DNA of 64,000 nucleotides from Conchocele bisecta (lineage: Eukaryota > Mollusca > Bivalvia > Lucinida > Thyasiridae). Of the stretch, positions 42,910 to 53,862 are shown piece by piece. The notes beneath the pieces are model-generated. The model was not told the origin of the DNA and did not search any database. It saw only the letters and a program-made list of their open reading frames with translations. The position numbers and the translations under genes are program-made. The stretch lies in assembly GCA_029237695.1 (NCBI GenBank), contig CM055280.1:28152560-28216559 (forward strand). Reading direction: 5' to 3'. Numbering within the stretch: the stretch's first letter is position 1; each line of letters opens with the position of its first letter.

Positions 42910-43137
42910 CAAAGACATATGAGACACGGCATGTGATTTTCTACCTAACAACATGTGTGATTTCTCATGAAATACATTTACAAAAACTATTATATTTGAT
43001 AATAAAATTTCGTCAACATTCGACGTAATTTATGGAAAATATCGTAAGTTTTGTAAATATCTTTCCCGAGATATCGCACAGTTCTTCAGTACAAAATCAC
43101 ATGGCGGCAATATGGTGCATTCTGCGTTGTTATTCAG

Positions 43138-43317
43138 ATGCGGCCGACTGCAGCAATCCGACGGCGCCGGACCATGGCTCCATACCAACGGCCCCGACGG
43201 CGACGACGGAGGGACACGAGGCGACGGTGGAATGTGACCAAGGATACACCCTGGACGGACCGTCCACGATCATCTGCCAGTACAACGGCACGTGGTCTGC
43301 TGCTAGCACATGCTCAG
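43138..43317 (+). CDS. Sushi/CCP domain exon B of the same gene
   Basis: 180 bp, phase 1 at both ends, acceptor TTATTCAG and donor GTAACG. It joins exon A in frame and codes a second CCP module: DCSNPTAPDHGSI, ATVECDQGYTLDG, TIICQYNGTWSAASTC, with four cysteines and the conserved Trp. An open frame runs upstream through the acceptor but has no domain before it. The + strand continues with a stop soon after the donor, consistent with an intron. The 708-bp intron is almost filled by MITE sequence. Confidence 0.85.
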
Positions 43318-43554
43318 GTAACGGCTAAAGTGTCGTCTCAGTTTTTGTTCCTAGTTTACACGTGGCGTTTTGTTTGACCCCAGTGTGCGCCACGTTTTTC
43401 AAAAAAACAGTTTCTGTGGTTTCTGCGCGTTTTCCCTTTTTATCGTTTTATTTTCACTGCACATACTCGGTGATACACAACAGTGATTCAGAAATGTTTT
43501 TGTAACACTGCGCATGTGCAGAATTGCAGGAAAATCCGTTATGCAAAAATGCAC

Positions 43555-43931
43555 AGGAAATGCTACTGTAAATTTTGTCAACGTATTTCCTGAAATTAGC
43601 AGATGTCCGAAGGTACAAAATCGCATGGCGTGTCTGATATAGTGAGGAGATCCATGATTGTCACAGAACACATCTACCAGAAAACAATGAATTCAGTTTA
43701 TTGCCAAAGAGGAAAGTCTACTAAGTTTCTTCCTTTGCAGATGAATATTTGATAAAACTTGTGACTGAAAACGTAAATAAACGGCACAAGTATATGCAAA
43801 TATGCATCTGCAAACGAAGATGCTTAGTAGACTTTCCTCTTTCCTTATGAATCTCCTCACTATATCAGACACGCCATGCGATTTGTACCTTCAGACATCT
43901 GCGTAATTTGAGGAAATACGTTTACAAAATG
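43555..43931. mobile_element. Second hairpin MITE of the CATGGCGTGTCT family
   Basis: CAGATGTCCGAAGGTACAAA and GCATGGCGTGTCTGATATAG on the left return inverted as CTATATCAGACACGCCATGC and TTTGTACCTTCAGACATCTG on the right. GAGGAAAGTCTACTAAG and CTTAGTAGACTTTCCTC pair inside. It is related to 42445-42692, and a decayed copy may lie at 42910-43115. Confidence 0.75.
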
Positions 43932-44204
43932 AACGAACAGAGTCGTGACTATATGTACCCGGAAAGCTTTTTACTGGGCAGATAATAAACAGCAGACGGC
44001 AAAATTTAATTCAGCCTTGTAAGGGCTAACTTAATAAACAACTGTGTATACAGTTATGAGAGTGCACTGATGTGGCTGAATGACAACAATGTACATCCTG
44101 ATCAGATTGCAAGAATTACAATTTTTCACTCAAAACTTATTAACTTAATAATAAATAATAGTGTAGACCGTGATGAGAGAGCACTCATGTGACTGAATAG
44201 CAAA

Positions 44205-44300
44205 CACTGTGCTAGCTCCAAATGCAGTATAGCTAGCTTTAATCATTTTAGCTAGCTGTAAATATTTCAAGCTAGCACTAATTATTTAGAGCTAGCATTA
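44205..44300. repeat. GCTAGC-spaced short tandem
   Basis: AGCTAGC or its complement occurs five to six times about every 22 bp between AT-rich spacers. Confidence 0.7.
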
Positions 44301-44509
44301 AAGGTACATGCCCACTCAGTAGTTTATAATTTATGGAGACAGATTGTTTTGTATATTCTGTTGATATGCCATTTTCTGGCACAATAAACATTCAACATTA
44401 CCCCAAAATGTAATGCTTTGATTTAACGACGGCACTGGCTCGATGACCATGCATGTCGGGACCGACTATTTCCTAAGTCCTCCCACCCCCCCCCCCATCC
44501 GATAGGACT

Positions 44510-44579
44510 AGGCTAGCACGAAGTTTTCTTGCTCAATCCGCAGTCCGACGCTCTACATACTGCGCTAATCCGGCCACCT
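44510..44579 (-). repeat. tRNA-like pseudogene or SINE head
   Basis: The minus strand GGCCGGATTAGCGCAGTATG, TAGAGCGTCGGACTGCGGAT has a typical D-arm/A-box and anticodon-arm look. The 3' half is not a tRNA, so it is a pseudogene or the head of a tRNA-derived SINE carried in the left arm of X. Confidence 0.55.
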
Positions 44580-44704
44580 TCACCATTACACCACGTAAAA
44601 TGTTAACGGACATTACTATTTATTATTTGTATTTATTGTTTGGTGCGCATTGATCATACTATATAATCTGTCTAAAATATTATTTTTTTCGGGTGACGCA
44701 TTTA

Positions 44705-47700
44705 AAGGTACATGCCCACTCAGTAGGCACACATTGTTCTTTATAGGAAGTAAATAAGTGTATAATTGTGCCACTATACCACCAGGTCTAAAAATTACAA
44801 GTGCCCGCTATATTTTTAGCTCACCTGAGCGAAGCTCATGTGAGCTATTGTTACCGCAATGTGTCCGTCCGTGAACATTTTCAAACGTCTTCTCCTCGGT
44901 AACCATTGGGCCTATGGTCACCAAACTTCATGGTCATAGTCCATAGGTAGGGAGATTACAAAATTGTTAAAATGACGTCATTACGTAATCCAAGATGGCC
45001 GCCGTCTAAAAATAGCACAAATTCTTAAAAAATCTTCTTCTCAAGAACCGCCAACCAGATTTCGACAAAACTTGGTAGGAATGATCGATGTACATTGCTC
45101 TTTCAAAGTCGTTAAAATGGTGACCCTGGGGTTAAAAATGGGCGTGGCCCGTGGGGTCAAATTGGGGTTCAAATTTTAAATTTTATTTTTGACTGAATAT
45201 GGTCATTTCATATATCAAATTGAAGGTATCAATGAGGTGATCACTCTTTTGCATTTTTTGTCGAAATCGGATTGTTATGTCATCCAAGATGGCCGCCGAA
45301 AGGTCAAAAGGTCGTTCTTTTATTAGAGATTTCAAAATTCTCCTTCACATGAACCGCTTGGCCCATGGTAGCCAAACTTAAAAGTTATGGTCCATGGGTG
45401 AAGCCTTTTCAGATTTGTGAAAATGGAGGTCATCGCTAATTCAAGATGGCCGCCGTCAAAAAATAGCATACATTCTTAAAAAATCTTCTTCTCATGAACC
45501 GCTAGCCGGATTTCGACGAAAGTTGGTAGAAATGATCGATGTATATTGCTCTTTCAAATTTGTTAAACTGGTGACCCCGGGGTTAAAAATGGGCGTGGCC
45601 AGTGGGGTCAAATTGGGGTCAAATTTTATTTTTGACCGAATATGGTCATGTCATATATCAAATTGAAGGTATCAATGAGGCGATCACTCTGGTGTATTTT
45701 CTGTCGAAATCGGATTGTTATGTCATCCAAGATGGCCGCCGAAAGGTCAAAAGGTCGTTCTTTTAATAGAGATATCAAAATTCTTCTTCACATGAACCGC
45801 TTGGCCAATGGTAGCCAAACTTAAAAGTTATAGTCCATGTGTGAAGCCTTTTCAGATTTGTTAAAATGGAGGTCATCGCTAATCCAAGATGGCCGCCATC
45901 TAAAAATATCATAAATTCTTAAAAAATCTTCTTCTCATGAACCGCTAGCCGGATTTCGACCAAACTTGGTAGGAATGATCGATGTACAATGCTCTTTCAA
46001 AGTTGTTGAAATGGTGACCCCGGGGTCAAAAATGGGCGTGGCCCGTGGGGTCAAATTTTTATTATTTTTGACCCTAATATGGTCCAGTTTATATATCAAA
46101 TCGAAGGTATCAATGAGGCCATCACTCTGGTACATTTGTTGTCCAAATCGGATTGTTATGTCATCCAAGATGGCCGCAGAAATGTCAAAAGGTCGTTTCT
46201 TTTATTAGAAAAGATTTCTTCTTCACATGAACCGCTTGGCCCATGGTAGCCAAACATAAAAGTTATGGTCCATGGGTGAAGCCTTTTCAGATTTGTTAAA
46301 ATGGAGGTCATCGCTAATCCAAGATGGCCGCCGTCTAAAAATAGCATAAATTCTTAAAAAATCTTCTTCTCATGAACCGCTAGCCGGATTTCGACGAAAC
46401 TTGGTAGGAATGATCGATGTACAATGCTCTTTCAAAGTTGTTAAAATGGTGACCCGGGGTCAAAAATGGGCGTGGCCCGTGGGGTCAAATTTTATTTTTG
46501 ACCTAATATGGTCATGTTATATATCAAATCGAAGGTATCAATGAGGCGATCACTCTGGTACATTTGTTGTCCAAATCGGATTGTTATGTCATCCAAGATG
46601 GCCGCAGAAATGTCAAAAGTTCGTTCTTTTATTAGAGATTTCAAAATTCTTCTTCACATGAACCGCTTGGCCCATGGTAGCCAAATTTAAAAGTTATGGT
46701 CCATGGGTGAAGCCTTTTCAGATTTGTTAAAATGGAGGTCATCGCTAATCTAAGATGGCCGCCGTCTAAAAATAGCATAAATTCTAAAAAAATTAAAAAA
46801 ATTCTTCTCATGAACCGCTAGCCGGATTTCGACGAAAACTTGGTAGGAATGATCGATGTACATTGCTCTTTCAAAGTTGTTAAAATGGTGACCCCGGGTT
46901 CAAAAATGGGCGTGGCCCGTGGGGTCAAATTGGGGTCAAATTTTATTTTTGACTGAATATGGTCATGTCATATATCAAATTGAAGGTATCAATGAGGCGA
47001 TCACTCTGGTGCAATATTTGTCGGAATCGGATGATTATGTCATCCATGATGGCCACCAAAAGGTCCATTTATTCAAGATTTTTAACGTCTTTTTCTCAGG
47101 AACCACATGGCCGATGCTGGGTGAAGCATTTTCAGATTTTGTAAAATGAGAGTCATCGCTTAATCCAAGATGACCGCCATCTAAAAATAGCACAATGAAC
47201 TCAATGTCACATTCTCCTCTGGTGTTCATGGAGTCAGGTGAGCGAATTAGGGCCATCATGGCCCTCTTGTGTATTTATTTATACTAATTAAATGCGTCAC
47301 CTGAAAAAATAATATTTTCGACAGATTATAAAGTATGATCATTGCATATCAAAAAGTAAATACAGAGAATAAATAGTAATTTCCGTTGACATTTTAAGGA
47401 AACACGGTTATCGCCCCTGACATCAGTGTGGATATTGACGTCTGATATAAAATGTTATATAATGCCAATAAATACGTGGGGTAATGGTGAATGAATGCTT
47501 ATTTTTCAAGAAAATGTCTTCTGCATTTTGTGTCTACTGAATGGGCATGTACCTTTAATTAATATAAATAATTAAAAAACATCATGCCTCATTTGCACAT
47601 GAAAGTAGCCTGATACCACCGCGAGTTACTATCAGTAAACTAAGTATTACAAAATGAGTATATCTGTATAGCGGACACTTATAATTTTTAGAACTGGTGG

Positions 47701-47773
47701 AATAGTGACACACTTATACACTTATTTAATTCCTATAAAAAACGTTCTGTGCCTACTGAGTGGGCATGTACCT
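44705..47773. mobile_element. Inverted-repeat pair Y, ~114-bp ends
   Basis: 44705-44818 and 47660-47773 are inverted copies: GGTACATGCCCACTCAGTAG, TAAATAAGTGTATAA and AAAATTACAAGTGCCCGCTA against TAGCGGACACTTATAATTTT and CCTACTGAGTGGGCATGTAC. They share the outer 20 bp with X. The order X-left, Y-left, X-right, Y-right is interleaved rather than nested. Confidence 0.7.
44818..47270 (+). repeat. AGCTCACCTGAGC element with six ~440-bp tandem units
   Basis: Starts with a hairpin AGCTCACCTGAGC-GAAGCTCATGTGAGCT and ends with CAGGTGAGCGAATTAGGGCC and the palindrome GGGCCATCATGGCCC. AAGATGGCCGCC recurs near 44994, 45445, 45888, 46323, 46754 and (as GATGACCGCC) 47169. Each unit also holds AAAAATGGGCGTGGCC and GATCGATGTACA. 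Short frames repeated once per unit are not genes. Confidence 0.85.
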
Positions 47774-47799
47774 CAATCACTGGTTTGAGGAATAATTGT

Positions 47800-47925
47800 T
47801 TAAGAAAAACTACCGATTGCGATCTCGATTGGTGGTTATTCTTTAAACTTGGGATTGATGAGCTCAAACCCCGGTTTGGACCTCAAACCCGGGTTTGAGT
47901 GATTATTGTGGATTTTGCTTGCCAT
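47800..47925. repeat. Short inverted repeat with CTCAAACC palindromes
   Basis: ACTGGTTTGAG at the left pairs with CTCAAACCCCGGTTTG and GGGTTTGAGTGATTATT further on. TTGTTTAAG / CTTTAAAC also pair. Confidence 0.5.
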
Positions 47926-47984
47926 ACTTTTGTATTAACATGACGACTGAACAAAGCGGTACACCATGACAAGAGCGGCTATAT

Positions 47985-48687
47985 TGACCTTCTATATCTC
48001 CTCGAAGGTTAATCGTTCGTTGCCGTATAAGAGGCTATCGACAATTGGAGGACACGGAAGGTTGGCAAGATATAGTTGTCTTATGTGCTGGTACTTGGTG
48101 CAGTAAAGGAGGAAATGACTTGTTGTTTCTGTGGCACCACATGTGCAGTTAGGTGTATCGACTATGGATCTACGATGAAGATCAATTCAAAGAGCTGCAT
48201 GAAAGACGAAGGCGTGCATGAAGTATTTGGCTCTTTCTTGAACCAACGTTAAATAATGGTGATGACTTTGAGGCATGTTTGTTCAAACCTGCCTTAAATG
48301 ACATTGTTGTTGGGGCATTTCTAACATGTTCTGCTAGTTTGTTCCAGTCTCTAATCGTTGATGGAAGAAAGGAATTTCTGTAAAGCATGGTATTAGTGGT
48401 ATGTCTGAAGCATTTCTGAGATTGTAGCGATCTCGGGTTTGCTGTGGGATTAGATCATTGAGATTTGGTGGCGAAATGTGGTTTTTCATTTTTTATAATA
48501 GTAATAATTTGTTTTTATTCCTCCAGCTATCAAGTGTTTCCCATTTAAGGTCCTGATAGAGCTTTTCAATATTCCATAGCTTTATGGCTCCGCATACGAT
48601 GCGAGCAGCTTCAATTTGGACAGCCTCGAGCTGGTTCTTTAGATCAAGCGTACAGTTACTACAGACAACATCTGCGTATTCAAGCAA
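47985..48687 (-). pseudogene. Non-LTR ORF2 C-terminal region
   Basis: 48493-48687 reads YADVVCSNCTLDLKNQLEAV and EAARIVCGAIK, then LYQDLKWETLDSWR. 48182-48388 reads YRNSFLPSTIRDWNKLAEHV. These are the standard post-RT segments of such elements. After a frameshift at ~48180 comes NCTCGATETTSHFLLYC, a C-x-C...H...C zinc-knuckle-like motif, and the gene ends near 47985. A frame break lies between the two ORFs. Confidence 0.75.
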
Positions 48688-49063
48688 TGGGCGAATTAGT
48701 TAAATATACATACATTCTAGAGCCGATCTGTTTAGTAAGAATTTAAATGATCGTAGCATGCCAATGCGCTGCCAAGCTTTGTTTGTGTATGAAGATAAGT
48801 GTTGACTCCACTTACTGTCGTCTGAAAATTTTATTCTCAGCTGGTTGTGTTCGTTAAATTTAGAGTTTGGCCGTTCACTATGAGATTGGGGTGATGTGGT
48901 TTATTTTGTTTCCTAGAGAAAACCATGGTCTCTGTCTTTGAAGGATTGAATTTTATTAACCACTTTACCGACCATTGGTGAATTGTTTCTAAATCGAGAT
49001 TTAATGTGAGTGACGAGGATACTGGGTCTTCAACAATTATGTACCGACTAGTGTCATCGGCAA

Positions 49064-49497
49064 CTATCTAATATTAGAATGCATATCATTCACTATGTCA
49101 TTTATATATATTAAGAATAGAAGCGGACCGAGGATTGAACCTCGTGGGACGCCTGCATTTATAGATGTCCATCGAGATGATGTGTTGTCGTATACTACTC
49201 GTTGGTGTCTCGGAGACAAGTAGGAAGAAAACCACTCTAACAGGGGACCATTGATACTAACAGATGAGAGTTTGCATAAAAGCCCTTTATGCCACACTCT
49301 ATCGAATGCCTTAGATATGTCACAAAAGATCGCACGAACTTCCATTCCTTTGTCCAATGCTTTACACATATCATTATATATATATATGCCAGTTTATTTA
49401 CTGTAGAGTCTCCCTTAATAAACCCAGACTGGAACGATGTCAGTTTCTTATTAGTGGTTACAAAATTGTATACGTATTTACGAACGCATCGTTCCAT
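49064..49497 (-). pseudogene. Non-LTR reverse transcriptase core
   Basis: Motifs in order: MERCVRKYVYNFVTTNKKLT, FQSGFIKGDST, FCDISKAFDRVWHKGLLCKL (first catalytic Asp), GVPRGSILGPLLFLIYINDI, then VADDTSRYI in another frame just below 49064 (the -ADD- catalytic site). A frameshift separates PRG from ADD and another separates QSGF from FDRVW, so it is inactive. Confidence 0.85.
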
Positions 49498-49683
49498 AAG
49501 CTTGCCTATACAGCTGAGGAGAGATATCGGTCTGTAATTCTGTGGGCTAGACGGGTCTGACTCTTTGAAGATTGGGGTGACGTTGGCTAGTTTCCATGGT
49601 GCTGGAAAGAAAGATCTATTGATTAGCTCACTGAAGCAATCAGATAGTGGGATAGAAAGCTCTCGAACACCTTCGCATAAGAG

Positions 49684-50268
49684 TCATGGACTAATCAGAT
49701 CTGGGCCGCTTGCATTGGCTGGATTTATTAGTGCTATAGCGTCAGTCACGTCCTTTGGAGAAATTGTAATTGTCGATAAGTTGTGATGTGTTGGTGCTGG
49801 AGTGGGAGGTAATATGTGATCCCTGTTATCAATAGTCGATTGTCTAGAGAGAAATGTATTCAATAAGTCTGATTTGCTATCACCTGTTGATGCCTCAACG
49901 CCATTATCAATCAGTGTAGGGATTGTTGTCAAGATATTTTTGTTTAGACTTTAAAACTGTTTGGCAAGGTTGAACCAGGCTTTTATGGAGGTATTTGAAT
50001 CATTGACTCTCTCGATAATTTTATGTTCGTATTCTTGTTTACATTTTCGGATTAGCTTAGTTACTTCATTTCTCAGTTTTCGAAAGTTGGACCATGCTGG
50101 CTCCGTATTGTGTAGTTTCGCTTTTTTGTGAGCTCTAGTTCGCTTCCTTATTAATTTTCTAATATTGCTATTGAACCAGGGAATATCATTTGGTCTCATT
50201 GTAACTAATTTGTTTTGTATTGTTTCGGAGGCTGCATTAATGATGGCGTTAGCTATTGATTCAGCCAC
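49684..50268 (-). pseudogene. Non-LTR endonuclease-RT linker
   Basis: Two frames: 49951-50268 with IPWFNSNIRKLIRKRTRAHK and EVTKLIRKCKQEYEHKIIE, and 49684-49932 with ISPKDVTDAIALINPANASG and PDLISP. These are the usual basic linker and the PDxIS-type motif before RT. Stops follow each. Confidence 0.75.
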
Positions 50269-50384
50269 ATTATCTAGCTCGTCTTTATTAAGAAGATCTT
50301 GCCAGTTTACATCGTTTACCTTTTCTCTAAAATCATCATAATTACCACGATTTTAAAGACATGTTTTTCTTTGATATGCAGTTG

Positions 50385-50668
50385 TTATCGATTTTTAAAT
50401 TTGAGTACAGCTACAACCGGGCAATGGAATCTAATCAGATCAGGTATAAATGGATCTGCCACAAAACTTGTGATAATGTACCTCGTTTCTTTAACGAATA
50501 TAAGATCAATGAGTGAACACGAATTTTCTGTGAAATGAGTGGGTGTAGAAATTAATTGTTCTGCGTTATAGGAAGTAATACGACGGCTTAGTTTATTGGC
50601 ATTTGAATTATGTACATTTATATTGAAGTCACCAGCAACAATAACATTGTCACATACTTGATTAATGG
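50385..50668 (-). pseudogene. Non-LTR AP-type endonuclease, C-terminal half
   Basis: Encodes VIVAGDFNINVHN, FTENSCSLIDLIFV and DLIRFHCPVVAVLKFKNR before a stop. GDFN, the S-x-ID-x-I motif and the DH-like H-C-P-V position (His kept, preceding Asp changed to Phe) identify the exonuclease-endonuclease-phosphatase fold. The N-terminal half is missing. Confidence 0.75.
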
Positions 50669-51254
50669 AATGGAATGGTGCTTAACGGCGCATCCACACA
50701 AAATAGTATCATTTAGGGCCAAGCAATGTAGATGAAGAATAAAAATAATAGTAAAATAGTATGTTACATTTGGTAATCAATCAGATGATTGTCACACCTC
50801 AATTAGACTCGTGACTCAGAAATATCAATGGAGTATTTATTTACAAGATATACACGGTATTTGCACTGTACAAACGTATAAGGGTGTGATAGAGTAGCGT
50901 TCACTATTTATCACTTACCCGCTCTCTATATGACTCCTACAATACTAAACCTTCTACCGTACTACTCCCCTTGTTACCCTACTACTCAATCTATGCTATT
51001 CCTCCTATGCTACCTCTTCCTTTAGCACACCTCCTACGATACCACCTATTTATATACCCCTCCTCCTATACTACCTCTCCATCCATGATGCTAACTTCAG
51101 ATACTGCCCGACGATACTCATCTAGTTACCTATATACACGTAATGTCAATTAATCATTCATATAATATGTCGTATCATTCGGTAATAATGAACATGAAAC
51201 ACATGCATGCACATATCATATCACAATTACAATAAATTATATATGAAATTCCCA
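50669..51254. other. SINE fragment and CT-rich low-complexity sequence
   Basis: 50680-50730 (TGGTGCTTAACGGCGCATCC) resembles the TTTAACGGC block of the 5452 and 53370 repeats. 50925-51110 is rich in CTCCTAC and CTACTAC. No gene is supported. Confidence 0.5.
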
Positions 51255-51265
51255 AATGACGTTAC

Positions 51266-51320
51266 CAAATTTGTCACAGTTACAAGTTTGTCACAGTTAC
51301 AAGTTTGTCACAGTTACTAT
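51266..51320. repeat. 18-bp tandem, three units
   Basis: TTTGTCACAGTTACAAG repeats three times. Confidence 0.85.
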
Positions 51321-51399
51321 TTCATCATGTGTCCTATTGTTGTACACTCTATATGATTCTCCTAATATGTGATAGTTAATTTATGTCTGTAGTATAGGA

Positions 51400-52060
51400 C
51401 TGTACATAAACACGGTGGTTAATGCTGGCTCCACGCACTGTTGCACACAAATGTCAAGTTCCATAGTTGCTACACGAACTGTAGCATCGTAACGTACCGT
51501 AATGACAGTTACACCAATTACGTTGCATGTATATATCATGCAACACTCGCACGTATAACACCAATACCGTTGCACACACTGTAGCAAATGATCAATGGGT
51601 TACACAACGTAGCCACACACACTGTAGCAAATGATCACTGTGTTACACAACGTAGCCACACACACTGTAGCAAATGATCACTGGGTCACACAACATAGCT
51701 ACACACACTGTAGAAAGTTACACACGGATTACACCATATATGTTGTACACACTGTAGCATGTTACCTCTTGGCTACGATTACACAAACCTTGCTACACAC
51801 ACTGTAGCAAAGCATTACTGGTTACACCATATATGTTGCAAGCACTGTAGCTTTATCCAACCTGGTTACAGTTACACAAACTTTGCTACACATACTGTAG
51901 CAAGTTACACATACGGGTTACGCCCCATCTGCCACCCACACTGTAGCAAGTTACAGATGCGGGTTACGCCACATCTGCTACACACACTGTAGCAAGTTAC
52001 ACATGCGGGTTACGCCACATCTGCTACACACACTGTAGCAAGTTACACTGGAGCACGATT
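51400..52060. repeat. CACACTGTAGCA satellite
   Basis: CACACTGTAGCAA or a close variant recurs more than ten times at ~43-60-bp spacing. Alternating GTTACACAACGTAGCCACA and GGTTACGCCACATCTGCTA parts show at least two sub-families. Not coding. Confidence 0.85.
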
Positions 52061-52526
52061 CTGCCTCGTCTACACATAGCCTTCCGTCACTGGTCTACTC
52101 TAGGCAAGAATGTTGCGCCTACACCCGTCGCTACGTCTGAGGTGGACACTGCAATACAAAGTACAGCTACATTTGCACCTTGCTATACATTAACATACTT
52201 GCATATTGATAATTGGTAAAGCCTTTACAAACACAATCCAGTCAGTTTGCAGACAAAAGTTGTGCACACATTTATGCAGCCAATATAGTTCCAATTTAGA
52301 AAATAAAAACTGCTCTAGATTCCACTATTGTATCCCTTATCTCTTACATCTACTACCTAACAACACTACACGGTACTTACGCCAACTGGGCTGTATAAGA
52401 CGACATAAATCCTGAATATTTGCACAACACACATCCAACTTCACCAAACTTTCCCAGCTGACTGTCCAGTCTTCACACAAATTTCTCACCTACGGAAATT
52501 TACTCACCCTATAGAATAGAATAGAT
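52061..52526. other. Nothing recognised
   Basis: Unremarkable AT-rich sequence. The 69-codon frame at 52206-52415 has no domain. Confidence 0.5.
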
Positions 52527-53805
52527 AGACATAACATCTCGTTCCGACGAGATAGCATCCCGTTACCACGAGTTAGCTATGATACTGATATTGGATATAA
52601 TGACACAATAAACGCTTTCAGTACTTTAGAATTGTTCGTAGACAAGTTGTTGAACTGGGGTAGTCCGAGATGGCCGCCACATATACATAATAATTACTGG
52701 GGCTATTGATAAATTTAAGCATACTAGTATATATATCTCAGCTTTATGGACACATTGGACTTGTTATGTAACTTTCAAATGCAAGCCGTAGATGGCCGCC
52801 AGATATAAATTACCTTGCAATGACAATCATATTGTGTAATGATTAAAATATGAAATGTTACGTTGACCTATTTCAAAGAAAACACACATATTTATGTCAA
52901 TCTTGTGTTCTTTTGTTACATTGCTATGTAATTAGACACGTGTTCCAATAGCAGAAATCAAAGACGGCTGCAAATATAAATTATAGCAATCATCGTTTAA
53001 TAATTAAGTCATATACATTGTAATTAAGTTCAGTACAGCTCCATAGGAGCACACTGTTATAGCAATATTTACTTGTGATAAAGTAACATGTTCTATAACT
53101 TCTGTATACATGTACGCTCACACATGTGTCACTACATATATCAGATTTCCAAGTTGGTATTCCAATATAACTAGATTACCTTATAGTAACAATACAATCG
53201 TTTATAATAGCTATTTCTCTTTTTATCATTTTTGTTTTTACAAAGAATGCTTTTCTTAAGCAAATATATTAGTTATCATACCGATGAACCTGTCAGCCAA
53301 TATAACCATGCAATTGCATACGTTATATATCAGAAGTGATTTATTTTATAAAAAAGAAAATCGGAAAAATAGTGTTTGTTTGTTTGTTTATTGGTGTTTA
53401 ACGGCATATCAACAGCTAAGGTAATGTAAGGCCTGGCAAACGGGTTCGATCCCGTTTTAACCTGCTGCATTGGGGGGGAAATTCCAAAATCAGAACTGAA
53501 TATTTACATCGAGAAACAATATATTCAGCCCTGAAATCAGAATAACCTGACCTGGTGGCAGGTCCATACAATTGGTGTAATGTTATCTGCTAACACAGGT
53601 ATTGACAAATAAATGTTCAAGTGGAGTGTTTTCACCATGCTTGGGTTCCACATTTCTGGCGAACACCACATGCATCCACTCAATTGGTGCAATGAATTCA
53701 CTTAGCCAAGTTGTTTTTAATTTATGTACCCGATGTATGTACGTGCAACTGCGTATGAAGCGCGCTAACCTATGTGTAGCTGTTGCGTGGTTTTGCGCAA
53801 TTGGT
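52527..53805 (+). mobile_element. Second copy of the fold-back left arm
   Basis: Begins in the ACGAGATAGCATCCCGTTAC satellite, jumps to the equivalent of 17862 (loss of ~320 bp) and then follows 17862-18860 closely. It is interrupted by the SINE-like insert at 53370-53575. At ~53800 it joins DNA equivalent to 20618, which removes about 1.76 kb including the Gypsy 3' LTR. Confidence 0.85.
53370..53575 (+). mobile_element. SINE-like insert with B-box-like sequence
   Basis: Absent at the paralogous position near 18655, so the insertion is polymorphic between the copies. It contains (GTTT)n, GGTGTTTAACGGC, ACAGCTAAGGTAATG, then GGGTTCGATCCC, a match to the Pol III B box and T-arm, and CCAAAATCAGAACTGAATAT. 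The same family as 5452-5630. Confidence 0.7.
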
Positions 53806-53862
53806 CATTTAGTCTTAGTCAAGTCGTCACTTTCTGATCTGTGATGTATCCTATGCACACTA

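Larger units (their letters stand above)
44297..47556. mobile_element. Inverted-repeat element X (GGTACATGCCCACTCAGTAG ends)
   Basis: The left arm 44297-44707 and right arm 47277-47556 are reverse-complementary in blocks: GGTACATGCCCACTCAGTAG / CTACTGAATGGGCATGTACC, CATTACCCCA / TGGGGTAATG, GTTAACGGACATTACTATTT / AAATAGTAATTTCCGTTGAC and TTTTTTCGGGTGACGCATTT / AAATGCGTCACCTGAAAAAA. No transposase is seen. Confidence 0.7.
47958..50668 (-). mobile_element. 5'-truncated non-LTR retrotransposon
   Basis: Minus-strand order: endonuclease C-terminal half (50385-50668), linker, reverse transcriptase, then a C-terminal Cys/His motif near 48100. No LTR is found. The 5' end breaks off inside the endonuclease at ~50668, next to a TGCTTAACGGC-type SINE fragment, as is usual for target-primed integration. 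Several stops and frameshifts are present. I place it broadly with Jockey/CR1/I-type elements, clade unresolved. Confidence 0.8.

Noticed and set aside
45642..47144. Series of ~60-77-codon frames such as MVMSYIKLKVSMRRSLW
   Set aside because: They recur once per ~440-bp unit of the AGCTCACCTGAGC array and are shadows of the repeat.
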